From Catellatospora vulcania (GTDB taxonomy: Bacteria; Actinomycetota; Actinomycetes; Mycobacteriales; Micromonosporaceae), in assembly GCF_009720385.1 (NCBI RefSeq), contig NZ_ML769307.1:196452-260451 (forward strand): a stretch of DNA of 64,000 nt. The letters are read 5' to 3'. Below are positions 1 through 8,830 of this stretch, in pieces; within the stretch, counting starts at the first letter, position 1; each line of letters starts with the position of its first letter. The notes below the pieces were generated by a model. The model saw nothing but the letters and a program-made list of their open reading frames with translations. It was not told where the DNA came from and did no database searches. A program made the position numbers and the translations under genes.

Positions 1-35
1 AAGGGGCGCGACGGTGACTGCGTAGGAGGAACACC

Positions 36-407
36 ATGACCGCTGTAGCGGAGAGTGTAGACACGGCTTCGATCGGCCGGCTGCTTCAGCAGCGTCACGA
101 CGAGGCCGCCGAGCAGGTGCGACGCCTGCAGGACCAGACCGAATCGATGCGTGGTTCCCACGACGCCGGCGCGGGTGACGCCGCAGACGTCGGCACGCTC
201 GCGCTGGAAGCGGCCGAGCAGGCGATGGTGACCATGGCGCTGCAGGAGCAGATGACCCGCCTGCAGGCCGCGCTGAAGCGGCTCGACGACGGCACCCTCG
301 GCGTGTGCCAGCGCTGCAGTACGCAGATCCCGGTGACCCGGCTGCAGGTGATGCCGTGGGCCACGCACTGCGTGCCCTGCCAGAGCATCGTGGACCGCTA
401 CCGCTGA
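36..407 (+). CDS. TraR/DksA-type zinc-finger protein
   Basis: This 123-residue protein has a helical, Glu/Gln-rich N-terminal part (coiled-coil-like, about residues 10-75). It ends in a four-cysteine zinc finger, CQRC near residue 91 and CVPC near residue 112. That layout is the TraR/DksA C4 finger. Family members bind RNA polymerase through the secondary channel and modulate initiation; actinobacterial paralogues are mostly uncharacterised. The start is fixed by an AGGAGG-like site at about 25-31, a few bases before the ATG. The gene is monocistronic and ends at a strong hairpin shared with the convergent glycosyltransferase. I infer a regulatory role. The acidic DksA coiled-coil tip motif is not obvious, so it need not act on RNA polymerase. 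Confidence 0.8.
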   Translation: MTAVAESVDTASIGRLLQQRHDEAAEQVRRLQDQTESMRGSHDAGAGDAADVGTLALEAAEQAMVTMALQEQMTRLQAALKRLDDGTLGVCQRCSTQIPVTRLQVMPWATHCVPCQSIVDRYR

Positions 408-415
408 ACAGCTGC

Positions 416-452
416 GAAACCGGGGGCGGACGTGTCGTCCGCCCCCGGTTTC
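416..452. terminator. bidirectional hairpin terminator
   Basis: Two 17-base arms (416-432 and 436-452) are perfectly complementary with a 3-base loop. The hairpin sits between the convergent ends of the TraR/DksA-type gene and the glycosyltransferase gene, so it probably ends transcription from both sides. The outermost pairs run GAAA/TTTC, with no real U-tract. Confidence 0.8.
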
Positions 453-456
453 GTGT

Positions 457-1608
457 CTACCGCGCGAGATAGGCCGGCAGACTGAACGATGCCAACGCGC
501 GGCGGTAGGCACGCGCGTAACCGAGAGCCATGGCCGTGGCGCTGAAGTTGCGCACCACGTGGGAGCGACAGTCACGCGGGTCGAGTTGGGTCACGTCCTT
601 CAGCGCCTGCGGCAGCTCGCCGGGATCGTCGCAGATCAGCCCGGTGACGCCGTGCCGCAGCACCTCCGGCACCGCCCCGGCGCGCAGCGCCACGACAGGG
701 GTGCCGCAGACCATCGACTCGATCATCACCATCCCGAACGGCTCCTCCCACTGCACCGGGAACAGCAGGCAGCGCGCGTTGCTGAACAGTCGGCGCTTCA
801 GCGTCGCGTCGGCCGGCCCGATCATCTTGTCGTGCGGTCCGAGCAGCGGCTCGACCTGTTCGGCGAAGTAGCGCCGCTCCGGCGGCTCGTTGCACTTGCC
901 GGCCAGGATCAGCGGCAGGCCGGCCTCGCGTGCGGCGAGCACCGCCGTGTGCGCTCCCTTGTCCGGGCTGAACCTGCCCAGGAACAGCGCGTAGTCGCCC
1001 TTGGTCGGCTGGAAGGGCCAGTCGGCCGGGTCCAGGCCGTTGTGCACGGTGTCGATCCAGTTCAGTTCCGGAGCCAGTGCGCGCTGCCTGCCGCTGATCG
1101 CGATGAGCGGCAGGTCGGCGCCCATGGCGCGGTAGTACTCCCGCAGCTCGCTGTCTGCCGGCCCGTGGACCGTGGCCACGGTGGGCAGGTCCAGCCGCGC
1201 GTAGGCAGGGGCGTTGAGGGGGCCGGCGAAGGTGTGGTCGTGGACGATGTCGACCTGGCCTTCGGCGGCGAGCTGCTCGACCACGCGTCGTGCCTGCACG
1301 GCATAGATGATCTCGGGCCCCGGTTCGCCCAGCCGCTCCGGGACGGACCTGTCCCACACGGCGCGGAAGCCGGCTCGGGTGCCGTTGCGTCCAGCCGCGA
1401 CGAGGGTCACCTGATGCCCGGCGCTGACCAGGGCGTTGCTGAGGTCGGCCAGGACGGCTTCGATGCCGCCGTAGCCTGCCGGGGGAATGTCGAAATATGG
1501 CGGCGCGACCATCGCGATCTTGAGCTGTCTGGGGTCGCCCGTGGATTCCTCGGGAATGCCCGGTGAGGCGATGGCCGGCCCGGTGCCGCGTATGGCGGTG
1601 GTTGTCAT
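457..1608 (-). CDS. glycosyltransferase family 4
   Basis: The 383-residue protein is a GT-B fold glycosyltransferase. The N-terminal domain begins after a roughly 28-residue unstructured leader with IAMVAPPYF and the glycine-rich GYGGIE loop that binds the acceptor side. The C-terminal domain carries FLGRFSPDKG and the EEPFGMVMIE motif, whose two glutamates form the E-x7-E signature of retaining GT4 enzymes that use NDP-sugars. There is no signal peptide or membrane segment, so it is cytosolic. The acceptor cannot be told from sequence. Relatives often act on trehalose-like, phospholipid or small-molecule acceptors. It stands alone, with no sugar-nucleotide genes beside it. Confidence 0.85.
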   Translation of the reverse strand: MTTTAIRGTGPAIASPGIPEESTGDPRQLKIAMVAPPYFDIPPAGYGGIEAVLADLSNALVSAGHQVTLVAAGRNGTRAGFRAVWDRSVPERLGEPGPEIIYAVQARRVVEQLAAEGQVDIVHDHTFAGPLNAPAYARLDLPTVATVHGPADSELREYYRAMGADLPLIAISGRQRALAPELNWIDTVHNGLDPADWPFQPTKGDYALFLGRFSPDKGAHTAVLAAREAGLPLILAGKCNEPPERRYFAEQVEPLLGPHDKMIGPADATLKRRLFSNARCLLFPVQWEEPFGMVMIESMVCGTPVVALRAGAVPEVLRHGVTGLICDDPGELPQALKDVTQLDPRDCRSHVVRNFSATAMALGYARAYRRALASFSLPAYLAR

Positions 1609-1744
1609 GGCGCCCGTATACCCCGTTCGGCTGAACGTTCACTTGCACGCCGCCCGGAGCGTGCGGCGCCGACGTGGGTTCGTGCGCGGCCTGGCGGGGT
1701 AGTGGCGTGCAGATACGGGCACCGGCCCGGGTGGAGGAGCGTCA

Positions 1745-2110
1745 GTGAAACCGAGGACTGGACATACCCGCAACGCGATCTCGAATGCGGCGCGGCAGGT
1801 CGTGGACTGGGCCGGTTCGGCGTGGGCGGCCGCGGCGGCGGTCGTGCTGGCGCTGCTGTGGGTGGCCGGCGGCCTGTTCGGCGGCTTCACCGAGCACTGG
1901 ATCTACGTGCTGCACGCGGTGACCAGCGTGTTCACCTTCATCATGGTGTTCTTCGTGCAGCACACCACGGGTCGGGAGTCGCGGGCGATCCTGCTCAAGC
2001 TCGACGAGCTGGTGCGGGCCACCAGCGGCGCGCGTGACGAGCTCATCGCCGCCGAGCAGCGGCCGCTGCACGAGCAGGAACAGATCGAGAGCCAGGTGTC
2101 ACGGCGGTGA
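1745..2110 (+). CDS. low-affinity iron permease family membrane protein
   Basis: This 121-residue protein has a basic N-terminus and two membrane helices (about residues 29-51 and 56-76). The helices are joined by a short loop and followed by the HTTGRESRAILLKLDELVRA segment. That segment is characteristic of the small bacterial proteins grouped with fungal low-affinity Fe(II) permease (Pfam PF04120). The C-terminus is charged and probably cytoplasmic. Despite the family name, iron transport has not been shown for such two-helix bacterial members. The GTG start lies a few bases after a GGAG at about 1735-1740. Confidence 0.7.
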   Translation: MKPRTGHTRNAISNAARQVVDWAGSAWAAAAAVVLALLWVAGGLFGGFTEHWIYVLHAVTSVFTFIMVFFVQHTTGRESRAILLKLDELVRATSGARDELIAAEQRPLHEQEQIESQVSRR

Positions 2111-2112
2111 CG

Positions 2113-2143
2113 CGTGCCGGGGGGCGACGGCCCGCCCGGCACG
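2113..2143. terminator. hairpin between convergent genes
   Basis: Complementary 9-base arms (2113-2121 and 2135-2143) lie between the convergent ends at 2110 and 2182. A G/C-rich inner segment can extend the stem. It is a probable factor-independent terminator without a U-tract. Confidence 0.5.
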
Positions 2144-2181
2144 CCTGTCGCAGTGGACGCCGACGCGCAACGGTCGGGCGG

Positions 2182-3078
2182 CTAGGGGATCGGCTCGAAA
2201 CACCAGGCCACTCCCTTGTCGCCGGCCTTGCCGTACCAGAACTGGACCTCGGTGGTGGGGTGGGCGGTGCAGGGATCCTGGGCCTGGGCGCCAGCTTGGG
2301 TCAGATGGGTGAACTGAGCGATGATCTGGTATTTGGCGTCCGTCGCGTCGCAGCCGACGACCTTGACAGAGTCGCCGTCGTCGCCGGTCATGGTCACGCA
2401 CGTGCCGACCTCCGCGGTGCTGAGATCACCGGTCGCGCGCAACCAGAGCTGGATGCCCACGACAAGGACGACGACGACGCCGGTCCAGACGGCCACCCGC
2501 TTGAGCAGACGCTTCACTCTGCTCGGTCCCGTCGTGGCGTCCGGCAAAGACGTGATCTCCAGCGCCGGGTGGTGGGCACGCATCGCGGTCAGGATCTCGG
2601 CGAGCGGATGCTTCCGGCCGAGCGGGGCGATGTTGAGCGGGCTGAACCCCAGGGCCATGTTGGCGCGGGCGGCCAAGGCCGTCGATCGGTTCATGCGGGT
2701 GGCGACGGCGACCGATCCGCTGGTGCCGGCGACATAGTCGTCCGGGTCGTGCAGCACCACCTCGATCAGTTCCTTGCGCGTCCCGTGGCTTTCGACGGTG
2801 CGGATGCCGACACTGCGAACGTCCGCCCATCGGACCGGCGGCGCGCCGGCCACCTGCAGACCGTCATGGCTGATGATCAGCTCGGGCTCACCCCGAAGCA
2901 GACGCTGTACCGTCACCGCGGCGCAAAAGCCGAAGAACAGCACCGACAGCGCACCACCGATGACCTGCTCGACCGTGCCGTGCTCGTAGACCATCACCGC
3001 GCCGACGGCGACGAACGCCAGCGAACCCAGCAGGATACTCAGCCAGCGGGTCTTCGCGAACGGGATGACGGTCGGCAC
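2182..3078 (-). CDS. membrane protein with PH-like region and Cys-rich extracytoplasmic domain
   Basis: The product is unrecognised by name. The 298-residue protein has two N-terminal helices (about residues 10-30 and 35-54), then a roughly 120-residue soluble part (ELIISHDGLQV ... VRWADV) that resembles the PH-like domain found after paired helices in bacterial membrane proteins. A third helix follows at about 192-212. The last 85 residues contain four cysteines (GTCVTM, VVGCDA, DPCTAH, WCFEP), likely forming two disulfides outside the cell, as in small actinobacterial LppU-like domains. The GTG start is supported by AAGGAG eight bases upstream. No neighbour suggests a pathway. Confidence 0.6.
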   Translation of the reverse strand: MPTVIPFAKTRWLSILLGSLAFVAVGAVMVYEHGTVEQVIGGALSVLFFGFCAAVTVQRLLRGEPELIISHDGLQVAGAPPVRWADVRSVGIRTVESHGTRKELIEVVLHDPDDYVAGTSGSVAVATRMNRSTALAARANMALGFSPLNIAPLGRKHPLAEILTAMRAHHPALEITSLPDATTGPSRVKRLLKRVAVWTGVVVVLVVGIQLWLRATGDLSTAEVGTCVTMTGDDGDSVKVVGCDATDAKYQIIAQFTHLTQAGAQAQDPCTAHPTTEVQFWYGKAGDKGVAWCFEPIP

Positions 3079-3200
3079 GATGGTGCTCCTTGTTTCTGCT
3101 GCTCGGCGCGTCGGCGGCAGAAACTAGCAGCGGCCCGGCGACCTGTGCAACCGGCCGTGAGCACCGATCAGGCACAGGCAGGCTGCTCCATCGGGATGGC

Positions 3201-4115
3201 CTAACCGCGGTCGCGTGGCCGTTCGCGTAGCGCCAGTGCGCACAGCACGCCGACGGCGAGCACGGCCGGCATGATCCAGAGCGCGTGGCGGTAGTCGGTG
3301 AGGGTGGGCTGGTCGGGCAGCCAGCGGCTGGGCAGGGCTTGCAGCACGCCGCCGATGATGAAGCAGATCCCGTTGACGACGGCGGAGGCGGTGCCGATGA
3401 GGGCGGCGGGCACGGTCTTGCCGGCGATGGTGAAGCCGAGCATGTGGGTGCCGGCGAACAGGCCCACGGCGAGCATGACGACGATGCTGACGCCCGGGGT
3501 CTTGGCGGGGCCGTAGATGAACAGGGCGACGGCGACCGTCTGCAGGACGAGGCCGTAGACGGCGGGCCATTTGCGGCTGTGCCAGCGGTTGGACACGACG
3601 TTGACCAGCGTTGCTCCCGCTGCTAGGCCGAGCCAGGCCATGGCGGACAGGACGGCAGCGTAGCGGGCGCTGGCCCCGCGGGCCTCCTGCACGCGCGGGC
3701 CCCACAGCACGCCGACAGCGAGCATGGTGCCGAACGACGCGCCGGCCAGCAGGGCGGCCAGGACGACCTGGCGGTTGCGGAAGCAGCGGCCCAGGTCGGA
3801 CAGGATCTCGCCGATGACGTTCCCTCGGTGGGCGGCGGCGGCTTCGGCCTGCTCCTGCGGGGTGCTGACAGGGTTGCGCACGATGAACGCGAACGCGACG
3901 GTGAGCAGTACGCCGAAGGCCCCGAAGCCGGCCAGCAGCCGCTTCCAGCTCATGATCGAAAGCATGGCGGAGATGGCGGGCTGGCCGACGGCGGAGCCCA
4001 GCGAGGCGAACATCTGCACCAGGCCGAACATGAGCCCGTACTTGGCGGCCTCGAACCATTTGCCGCCGACGTAGCCCGCGCCGACGAACCCGAACGAGGA
4101 CCCGACGGCGAGCAC
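3201..4115 (-). pseudogene. 5'-truncated MFS transporter
   Basis: The frame encodes the last two-thirds of a major facilitator transporter: transmembrane segments from about TM4 onward, a central loop (NPVSTPQEQAEAAAAHRGN), and the C-terminal six-helix half. Intact relatives have about 400 residues, and here only 304 follow the first usable start, a GTG inside a helix. Upstream in the same frame the protein-like sequence continues for about 25 codons (GAFLYSATTNFATLALAQIV). It then dissolves into an Ala-Val run made by a GGCGAC repeat and meets a stop at 4263-4265, so TM1 to TM2/3 are missing. A short protein could still be made, but transport function is unlikely. Confidence 0.7.
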
Positions 4116-4183
4116 GATCTGGGCCAGGGCGAGGGTGGCGAAGTTGGTGGTGGCGGAGTAGAGGAAGGCCCCGACGGTGACGA

Positions 4184-4223
<40 letters not shown>

Positions 4224-4379
4224 CCAGCATTGGCCGGGTGCCGAAGCTCGCCTGAGCGCAGGTCACGGCCGCTTTCGGCCACAGCTCGCCGTAGCGCCGA
4301 CCTGCCCGTGCCGGTTGCGCCACACGCGCGACCTGCACGTACGGGGTTGTGACCGCACCCGGGTGGGTAGGCGTCGATT

Positions 4380-5996
4380 ATGCGCACCCCCGCTGAAGGT
4401 TCCTGGCGTTCGGGCACCCTGATCGACGACCGCTACCTGCTGACGACGCCGGTCGGCAGCGGCGGCACGGCGACGGTCTGGCACGCCCGCGACGAACGGC
4501 TCGGCCGGATGGTCGCGGTGAAGCTGCTCAGCCCCGCCATGCTCACCGACGACCTGGCAGTGCAGCGCCTGGGGGTGGAGGCGCAGGCGCTGGCCCGGCT
4601 GCGGCACCGCCACATCGCCGAGGTGTACGACTACGGCGTGAACCGCCAGGACGGCCAGACCGTGGCGGCATACCTGGTCATGGAGCTGATCGACGGAGCG
4701 GCGGTGCGTCAGGCCGTGGCCGAGGGTGGTCGGCTCCCATGGCCGCAGGCCGTCCGGATCGCCGCTCAGACCGCCGACGGGCTCGCTGCCGCGCACGCGC
4801 GCGGCATCGTCCACCGCGACATCGCACCGGGCAACGTGCTGCTCACCGCCGACGGCGTGAAGATCATCGACTTCGGGTTGTGCGCCTCGGCCGGCAGCGA
4901 AGAGCTCGACGCCGACGGCAACCTGATCGGCACCCCGGCCTACCTCGCCCCCGAGCGCGTCGACAACCAGCCCGTGCAGCCGCCTGCCGACGTGTACGCC
5001 GTCGGCGTGCTGCTGTACCGCATGCTCAGCGGCGGGCTGCCCTGGCAGGCCGACACCCCGGTCGGCCTGCTCACCGCGCCGCACCTGCGCCCGCCTGAGC
5101 CGCTGCCCGACATCGCCGGCCTGCCCGCGACCGTCGCCGACATCGTCATCGCCTGCCTGGACCTGGATCCCGCCGTGCGGCCGACCGCCGCGCAACTGGC
5201 CGACGTACTGGCCGCCGCAGCCGCCGCAGCCGAGGGGGCCGACAGCCCGGCACTGTCTGCCCTGCCGTACCCGGACGCCGGCACCGTGACCCACATCCTG
5301 CCCTGGCGGCAACCGCCCGCACCGGCCCGCGCCCGCCGCCCTGCCCCTTCGGTCATCGCGGCAGCGGTGATCGTCGGCGGCGTCGCCGTCAGCGCAGGGT
5401 TGTGGGCCTTCGGCGGCGACCCGCAGTCGCCACCGGCTGCCGCCGGACCGGCCGGCAGCATGCAGCCGGCGTGCGCGGCGGTGTTCCAGTTGCAGTCCGA
5501 CACCGGCGCCCGCTTCGCGGCCACCATCACCGTCACCAACTCCACCACGGACACCCGCAGCCCGGCCCAGGTCTCGTTCGACCTGCCCGGGGATCAGCGG
5601 ATCGTCACCGGGGCGCACTGGCGGCAGACCGCGCGCACGGTGACCGACACCGGCACCCGGACTCTGGACCCCGGCGCCCGGCTGAGCCTGCCCGTCGCGG
5701 GGACCTACCGGGACACCAATCCGCTGCCCACCGCCTTCCGGCTCGACGGTCTGGCATGCGCGGCCACCCTGCTCGGGCCCTCCGGAGCCACCATCTCCCC
5801 GCCGCCGGGCACGCCCACGGCATCGGTCGCCGCGACAGGACCGGGCGACCTCACCCCCGGGCCGCAGCAGAGCCCGCCGACCGGTCCCGATCCCGACCCG
5901 CCCAGCCCGGACACCAGTCCGAGCAGCGAGCCGAGCCCGCCGCCTGCGGCCTCACCTTCGCCGGCAGCAGCCGACGAGCGACCCGAAGGCGAGTGA
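4380..5996 (+). CDS. receptor-type Ser/Thr protein kinase
   Basis: The 538-residue protein contains an N-terminal PknB-like kinase domain (about residues 12-275). It has a glycine loop (VGSGGTATVW), the VAIK-type lysine in VAVKLL, the HRD loop near residue 144, DFG near residue 163, and TPAYLAPE at the activation-loop end. One membrane helix follows at about 322-345. Outside the cell lie a roughly 105-residue beta-rich domain resembling family-2 carbohydrate-binding modules and a Pro/Ser-rich tail. The catalytic loop reads HRDIAPGN: the usual lysine after HRDx is alanine, while the catalytic Asp and Asn are kept. It probably senses an envelope or carbohydrate signal. No clear ribosome-binding site precedes the ATG. 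Confidence 0.9.
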   Translation: MRTPAEGSWRSGTLIDDRYLLTTPVGSGGTATVWHARDERLGRMVAVKLLSPAMLTDDLAVQRLGVEAQALARLRHRHIAEVYDYGVNRQDGQTVAAYLVMELIDGAAVRQAVAEGGRLPWPQAVRIAAQTADGLAAAHARGIVHRDIAPGNVLLTADGVKIIDFGLCASAGSEELDADGNLIGTPAYLAPERVDNQPVQPPADVYAVGVLLYRMLSGGLPWQADTPVGLLTAPHLRPPEPLPDIAGLPATVADIVIACLDLDPAVRPTAAQLADVLAAAAAAAEGADSPALSALPYPDAGTVTHILPWRQPPAPARARRPAPSVIAAAVIVGGVAVSAGLWAFGGDPQSPPAAAGPAGSMQPACAAVFQLQSDTGARFAATITVTNSTTDTRSPAQVSFDLPGDQRIVTGAHWRQTARTVTDTGTRTLDPGARLSLPVAGTYRDTNPLPTAFRLDGLACAATLLGPSGATISPPPGTPTASVAATGPGDLTPGPQQSPPTGPDPDPPSPDTSPSSEPSPPPAASPSPAAADERPEGE

Positions 5997-6554
5997 CCTG
6001 GAGACAGGTCCCTCCCACGTCAGGCGGAACAGGTCCGGACCGGCCCGTGTCGCGGCCGGTCCGGATGTCGCCGCCCGTGGGTGCTCACAGTGCGGCCGGC
6101 GGTCGCTCACCCCCGTTAGCGACCGCCGGCCTTCACTGTCCGGGTGGACGCCGTCCCCCAACGGCATCTGTCCACCCATCCCCCTGTGCACTTCGCTCGG
6201 CGCCGTCAGCCGGAAAACGAGTTCTCCGGCCGGGCCGGCCCGCTGTGACCCCTGGGGCCTTCATCGAGCGTCGCGCCACTTGCCGAAACGCTACGTCGCC
6301 TGACCTGCGGCGTCCAGGGTTAGACCAGGATTTTTTCACTCCAAGTAGTCAGGCCTTCTACAAAGAGTGGCAAGAACGGGGCTGGAGTGACCACTGATGC
6401 CTGAGCGCAACACCGCCATCCGCCGGCGGGGCAAGCCGACCTCCCCTTGCGGTTAGAGTTGGCGGTGTGCGCCCATGGCGCGCGTCCGGCGCAGGCGCCC
6501 GCCGCGCCGGTATCCGGGAGAAAGGTCTGCCGGGTCGCTCGTCGACGCCCGGCG
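5997..6554. other. intergenic region after the kinase gene
   Basis: This 558-base stretch holds a strong terminator (6087-6139) and then unremarkable GC-rich sequence. Around 6323-6397 there is a less GC-rich segment. There a 25-codon open tail ending TGA at 6395-6397 reads FYKEWQERGW with AGT, AAA, CAA and TTT codons that are rare in the neighbours. It may be the 3' relic of a foreign gene. The last 108 bases are an in-frame upstream extension of the diguanylate cyclase frame with little protein-like character. Confidence 0.5.
6087..6139. terminator. terminator of the kinase gene
   Basis: An inner stem of 14 perfect pairs (6094-6107 with 6118-6131) is flanked by an outer ACAGTG/CACTGT stem (6087-6092 with 6134-6139), about 90 bases after the kinase stop. 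The loop is 10 bases. Confidence 0.75.
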
Positions 6555-7892
6555 ATGATGGGTTTCCGACGCCGTCCCAGCAACGTCCAGCCACCGCAAC
6601 CGCAGCCGGAGGCCGATCGGGGCCGCCTTGCCCGGGTCGGCACCCGCCTCGCGGTGGCCTTCATCCTGGTCGCGGCACTGCTGCCGCTGATCGGGCTGCT
6701 GGCGGAGCGGCACCAGCGGACGGCCGTCGCCCGCGATGCCGACATCCAGGCCCGACGCCTGGCCGGGGTGATCGCACACGAGGTCGGCGCCGAGGTCGAG
6801 CAAGGCCGCGCCCTGGACCACGAGCAGCTGCAGCGCCGACTCGATGAGCTGCGCCGCCACATCGGCGGGGACGTGGAGATCCTCGACCTGCGCCGGGACA
6901 TCGTGGCGAATACCATGCCCGCCGCGTTGGCGCGCCGGGTCGTGACCGATCCGGAAGGCCGGATCGCGGCGACGCTTCGCGACGGAGAGATCCGCACCGT
7001 CAATGTCAGCGCGGACGCGGCGGGCGAAGCCATGAGACTGGCCGTGGTGCCCATCCGTACCCCGGAGGGCATCGTCGGGGCACTCCTGCTGGATTACACC
7101 GACCTGCACGCGCAGCTGCTCAACTCCAGCGCCCCCATCCGGCGATCCACCCTGGGCGCCGCGATGGCCGGCATGGCGGTGTCACTGGCCCTGGCCTACC
7201 TGCTGTCACGCGGCCTCATCCGCGACATCCGGCACCTGACCTTCACCGCCGAACAGCTTGCCGGTGGCGACTACGCCGCTCGGGCCACGGTGACCTCCCG
7301 CGGCGAACTGCGGCAGCTGGCCACGGCGTTCAACCAGATGGCTGACCGCATCGCCGAGCGCAGGGCGGAGCTGACGGACCTGGCCGTCACGGATGCGCTG
7401 ACCGAGCTGCCGAACCGGCGCCACATGCGGTCCAGTCTGACCCGCGAACTGCAACGCGCTCGCCGTGAGGGCCGCCCGCTGGGCCTGGTCATTCTGGATC
7501 TCGACCACTTCAAGGCCGTCAACGACGAGTACGGCCACCTCGCCGGCGACGCCGTGCTGCGCCGCGTCGGTGAGGTGCTGAAACGGGAGCTGAGATCGTC
7601 GGACGTGGCCGGGCGGCCGGGCGGTGAGGAGTTCGCCGTGCTGCTGCCCGACACGGGACGTGACGCGGCGATGGCCATCGCCGAGCGGCTGCGGGCGGCG
7701 CTGGCCAAGGAGACGGTCAGGCACCGGGACCGTACGGTCACGTTCACGGCGAGTTTCGGTGTCGTCAGCTTCCCCGACGACGGCCAGGACGCGGAGGCGC
7801 TGGTGCAGCGCGCCGACGACGCCCTCTACGCCGCCAAACGCGCCGGGCGCGACCAGGTGCAGGCCCCGCCGGTCGATCGGCCCGGACTCTGA
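6555..7892 (+). CDS. membrane-bound diguanylate cyclase (HAMP-GGDEF)
   Basis: From the ATG at 6555 the protein has 445 residues. The order is membrane helix 1 (about 29-47), an extracytoplasmic sensor of about 145 residues, helix 2 (about 197-217), a HAMP linker, and a GGDEF domain (about 275-440). The active-site motif is GGEEF near residue 356, a functional variant for cyclising two GTP to c-di-GMP. RSSD five residues before it fits the inhibitory I-site RxxD, so product inhibition is expected. The same frame is open 36 codons further up, but that part lacks protein character. No EAL domain or partner phosphodiesterase is nearby. Confidence 0.88.
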   Translation: MMGFRRRPSNVQPPQPQPEADRGRLARVGTRLAVAFILVAALLPLIGLLAERHQRTAVARDADIQARRLAGVIAHEVGAEVEQGRALDHEQLQRRLDELRRHIGGDVEILDLRRDIVANTMPAALARRVVTDPEGRIAATLRDGEIRTVNVSADAAGEAMRLAVVPIRTPEGIVGALLLDYTDLHAQLLNSSAPIRRSTLGAAMAGMAVSLALAYLLSRGLIRDIRHLTFTAEQLAGGDYAARATVTSRGELRQLATAFNQMADRIAERRAELTDLAVTDALTELPNRRHMRSSLTRELQRARREGRPLGLVILDLDHFKAVNDEYGHLAGDAVLRRVGEVLKRELRSSDVAGRPGGEEFAVLLPDTGRDAAMAIAERLRAALAKETVRHRDRTVTFTASFGVVSFPDDGQDAEALVQRADDALYAAKRAGRDQVQAPPVDRPGL

Positions 7893-7905
7893 GCCGGGCC
7901 ACGGG

Positions 7906-7940
7906 CGGTCCGGGTGCGGCCGTCGCACACACCCGGACCG
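7906..7940. terminator. hairpin between convergent genes
   Basis: Perfect 11-base arms (7906-7916 and 7930-7940) lie between the diguanylate cyclase stop and the stop of the convergent secreted-protein gene at 7954. It is a probable shared terminator. Confidence 0.65.
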
Positions 7941-7953
7941 TTCCGGCATCGGC

Positions 7954-8823
7954 TCAGGCCGCGCGGGCCAGCAGCACCTGTGCGGTGGAGTCGGCGGGGG
8001 AGTTGTAGTGCTTGACGGTCAGCCAGAACTCGCGCTCGGTGCTGCCGTTGGTGTTGATGCGCTGGAGGTACCACTTGCGCTCGATGCTGAAGTAGCGGCC
8101 GTCCTGGTTCGGGTTGAGCGTGACCGTGTGGACGGCGGTGAGCGGGTTGGCGTTGTTCCAGCGCCAGGTCTTGGTGGTCATCGGCGTCATGGTGCCGGTG
8201 GACCAGGAGGAGCTGGACGCGACCGGGGCGACCCGCACGGTGACCGAGCAGGTGATGGCTCCGACGTTGGTGACGGTGATCCCGTGGCGGCGCTCGCCCG
8301 AGGAGACGACGACCTGCATGTGCTCTATCTCGTACTGGCACGGGTCGGCCGACGTGCCGCCGCTGGGGATGAGCGCGACCGTGATGGCGGTGCTCGCCGG
8401 CGCCGGGTCGTAGTAGTACCAGGTGCCGGCGGTTTTGCCGGGTGCCGCGGACAGGGCCGGCATGGCGCCGCTCGTGCTGTTCCAGGCCAGCGTCACGTCG
8501 GCGGTGCAGGTGATCGCGCCGACGTTCTTGACGGTGAACCAGAACTCGATCTCGCTGGCCGAGCCGTTGAGGCGCTGGGCGTACCAGTCGCGGACGACCT
8601 CGAATTCGCACGTCGAGGCGGCGGTCGCGCCCCGCGGCGACAGGCCGACCTCGTAGGCGTTGCCGGTGCCGGCGTTGTTCCAGCCCCAGGTCTGGGAGCT
8701 GCCCGCGGCCATGGAGCCGGTGTTGAACGTGTACTGGCCGGTCGCCGCGTGGGCCGGGCTGGGCAGCATGAGCACGGAGCCCAGCAGGCATAGCGCGGCC
8801 AGGCCGCGAAGGAATCGACGCAT
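7954..8823 (-). CDS. secreted protein with three internal repeats
   Basis: The 289-residue protein starts with a Sec signal peptide (MRRFLRG, hydrophobic core, then PAHAA near residue 27). I do not recognise the mature domain. It contains three divergent units of about 80-90 residues, each with a WxWNNA/TxTW-type opening and an xxEFWFTVKN or xxGITVTN strand followed by CT/CS. Key matches are CEFEVVRDWY / CQYEIEHMQV / FSIERKWYLQ and FWFTVKNVGAITC / GITVTNVGAITC / FWLTVKH. The repeats look like small beta-sandwich modules; the first two keep a cysteine pair that the third lacks. An AT-rich motif directly precedes the start and resembles one near the chitinase gene. A surface or polymer-binding role is only a guess. 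Confidence 0.7.
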   Translation of the reverse strand: MRRFLRGLAALCLLGSVLMLPSPAHAATGQYTFNTGSMAAGSSQTWGWNNAGTGNAYEVGLSPRGATAASTCEFEVVRDWYAQRLNGSASEIEFWFTVKNVGAITCTADVTLAWNSTSGAMPALSAAPGKTAGTWYYYDPAPASTAITVALIPSGGTSADPCQYEIEHMQVVVSSGERRHGITVTNVGAITCSVTVRVAPVASSSSWSTGTMTPMTTKTWRWNNANPLTAVHTVTLNPNQDGRYFSIERKWYLQRINTNGSTEREFWLTVKHYNSPADSTAQVLLARAA

Positions 8824-8830
8824 GGACCTG

